Positions 62,792 through 64,000 of a stretch of 64,000 nucleotides of DNA are shown here, one piece after another (position 1 is the first letter of the stretch; each line of letters starts with the position of its first letter). Source of the DNA: Lacticaseibacillus parakribbianus (GTDB lineage Bacteria; Bacillota; Bacilli; Lactobacillales; Lactobacillaceae); the NCBI RefSeq assembly GCF_025490915.1, contig NZ_JANQBA010000016.1:1-64000 (forward strand), written 5' to 3'. The notes below the pieces were generated by a model. It did no database searches, was not told the origin of the DNA, and saw only the letters and a program-made list of their open reading frames with translations. The position numbers and the translations under genes are program-made.

Positions 62792-64000
62792 ATGGACCAC
62801 TCTGAAAAACCGGCGACGCGGCCGCGCGTCACGCTGTCGCCGAACCACCACATGACCATCAACTGGCACAGCTTCGACCGCCAAGACGACGCGCCGGTCA
62901 CCCGCACCAGCCTGACCGAACGCGCGACGATCGTCGGCCGCGTCGGCATCATCATGCTCTCTTGCGGCACCGGGGCCTGGCGGGTTCGTGAGGCGATGAA
63001 CACCATCGCCCGGGACCTCGGCCTGACCTGCGCGGCCGACGTCGGCCTGATCACCATCGAGTACACCTGCTTCGACCACGGCCGCCACTACACCCAGGCG
63101 CTGGCCCTGCCGACCAGCGGCGTCAACACCGACAAGCTGACGGTGATCGAACGCTACGTCACGCGCTTCGCCACGGACTGCGTGGGGCTGACCGTCGGCG
63201 AGATTCACGCCCAGCTGGACCAGATTCAGCACAAACCGGGCAACTTCTCGGCGCTGACCGCCGGGCTGGCGTCGGCCCTGGCCTGCGCCGCCTTCACCTT
63301 CCTGCTGGGCGGCGGCCCGATCGAGATGATCTGCGCCTTCCTCGGCGCCGGCGTCGGCAACTACTCCCGGCGGCTGATGGGGGCCCGGCGCATCACCGTC
63401 ACCGCCAGCACCGCCGTGTCGGTCGCCTTGGCCTGCCTGTCTTACCTCTTGATGTTCAAGGTGCTGGAGCTTGGGTTTCACATCTCCCAGGCTCACGAGG
63501 CCGGCTACATCGGCGCGATGCTGTTCGTCATCCCCGGTTTCCCCTTCATCACCTCGGGGCTGGACATGGCCAAGCTCGACATGAGAAGCGGCCTGGAACG
63601 CGGCACCTTTGCCATCATGGTGATCGTCGTCGCCACCGTCACCGGCTGGCTGGTGGCGCTGCTCGTGCATTTTGAGCCGCAAAACTTCATCCCGCTGCAC
63701 CTCAGCTTCTGGGTGCTTTTGACCTGCCGGCTGGCGGCCAGCTTCTGCGGGGTCTACGGCTTCTCCATCATGTTCAACTCGCCGAGAAAACTCGCCGCCT
63801 CCGCCGGGCTTCTCGGCGCCGTCGCCAACACGTTGCGGCTGACCTTGGTCGACTTTGCGATGCCGGCCGCCGCCGCGGCCTTCATCGGCGCCTTGGTCGC
63901 CGGGCTCTTGGCCAGCGCCGTCAACCGCAACACCGGCTACCCGCGGATTTCGCTGACCGTGCCGGCGATTGTGATCATGGTACCGGGGCTTTACATGTAC
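62792..64000 (+). CDS. Threonine/serine exporter (ThrE family), partial
   Basis: 403 codons open to the right edge with no stop. N-terminal soluble part (about 1-135) has GRVGIIMLSCGTGAWRVREAM; then about ten membrane helices including VIPGFPFITSGLDMAKLDMR, the ThrE hallmark, and a second membrane half (ThrB-like) up to IVIMVPGLYMY at the edge. N- and C-halves are fused, as in corynebacterial ThrE, rather than split into two genes. GGAGG lies 7 bases before the ATG. Exports threonine/serine or related amino acids in known members. Confidence 0.9.
   Translation, partial: MDHSEKPATRPRVTLSPNHHMTINWHSFDRQDDAPVTRTSLTERATIVGRVGIIMLSCGTGAWRVREAMNTIARDLGLTCAADVGLITIEYTCFDHGRHYTQALALPTSGVNTDKLTVIERYVTRFATDCVGLTVGEIHAQLDQIQHKPGNFSALTAGLASALACAAFTFLLGGGPIEMICAFLGAGVGNYSRRLMGARRITVTASTAVSVALACLSYLLMFKVLELGFHISQAHEAGYIGAMLFVIPGFPFITSGLDMAKLDMRSGLERGTFAIMVIVVATVTGWLVALLVHFEPQNFIPLHLSFWVLLTCRLAASFCGVYGFSIMFNSPRKLAASAGLLGAVANTLRLTLVDFAMPAAAAAFIGALVAGLLASAVNRNTGYPRISLTVPAIVIMVPGLYMY

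Overview
The window is a GC-rich (roughly 60-65% by eye) chromosomal segment of a Gram-positive, low-complexity-envelope bacterium of the family Lactobacillaceae. The evidence is the conserved lactobacillar housekeeping block pth-mfd-(MurJ-like)-rqcP-divIC-yabR-tilS-hpt-ftsH-hslO-dusB-lysS running leftwards into an rRNA operon, an L-lactate dehydrogenase with the low-GC3 codon use of a very highly expressed gene, CcpA-type cre sites, GlpK-GlpO-GlpF glycerol catabolism and strong GGAGG ribosome binding sites. A GC-rich relative of Lacticaseibacillus is my best guess; the species is not identified.

Layout. 0-0.4 kb: tandem rRNA promoters and 16S leader, reading left out of the window. 0.4-15.8 kb: housekeeping block on the minus strand. 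16.2-22.1 kb: ldh, a c-di-AMP-type CBS/ACT protein, a QueT queuosine-precursor transporter gene with a probable preQ1 riboswitch, and an 840-residue HTH + repeat-linker + DUF3800-like protein. 22.9-25.1 kb: acpS-alr-mazE-mazF. 25.4-30.6 kb: a Tet(M)-like ribosome-protection-type GTPase, a divergent unknown zinc-site protein and a small cluster of GNAT, chloramphenicol-phosphotransferase-like and GNAT-nucleotidyltransferase proteins. 30.8-37.0 kb: a membrane GDPD phosphodiesterase and glpK-glpO-glpF, which together could supply and oxidise glycerol 3-phosphate. 37.1-42.9 kb: glycosyltransferase, LysR/tautomerase pair, aldo-keto reductase, DyP peroxidase and an MFS drug exporter preceded by a 22-codon leader ORF and an inverted repeat typical of translational attenuation. 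43.1-48.4 kb: a lower-GC block of transporter, Fe-ADH/ArsR, two TetR and a lactonase-like MBL enzyme, probably acquired. 48.4-54.2 kb: rlmH, nagA, HAD phosphatase, alpha/beta hydrolase and C69 dipeptidase. 55.2-58.5 kb: a YtrA-type GntR/ABC operon whose last small gene is split by a repeat element. 59.1-64.0 kb: GH127 arabinofuranosidase, AraC regulator, GNAT and a ThrE-type exporter running off the right edge.

The most unusual content is non-coding. A family of about 122-bp elements (consensus edges AGGGCG...GACGATCC) forms tandem arrays at 3.9, 17.3-17.8 and 54.2-55.0 kb and single copies at 55.4 and 59.05 kb. Each folds into a long hairpin, arms covary between copies, and one copy interrupts a small membrane-protein gene so that its exact removal restores the reading frame, so the element moves. 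Several promoter-to-terminator units without a gene (22.23-22.8 kb, 50.34-50.76 kb, 51.92-52.04 kb, 55.04-55.17 kb) are candidate RNAs. Starts given here were chosen by Shine-Dalgarno position, so they can be shorter than the longest reading frame.
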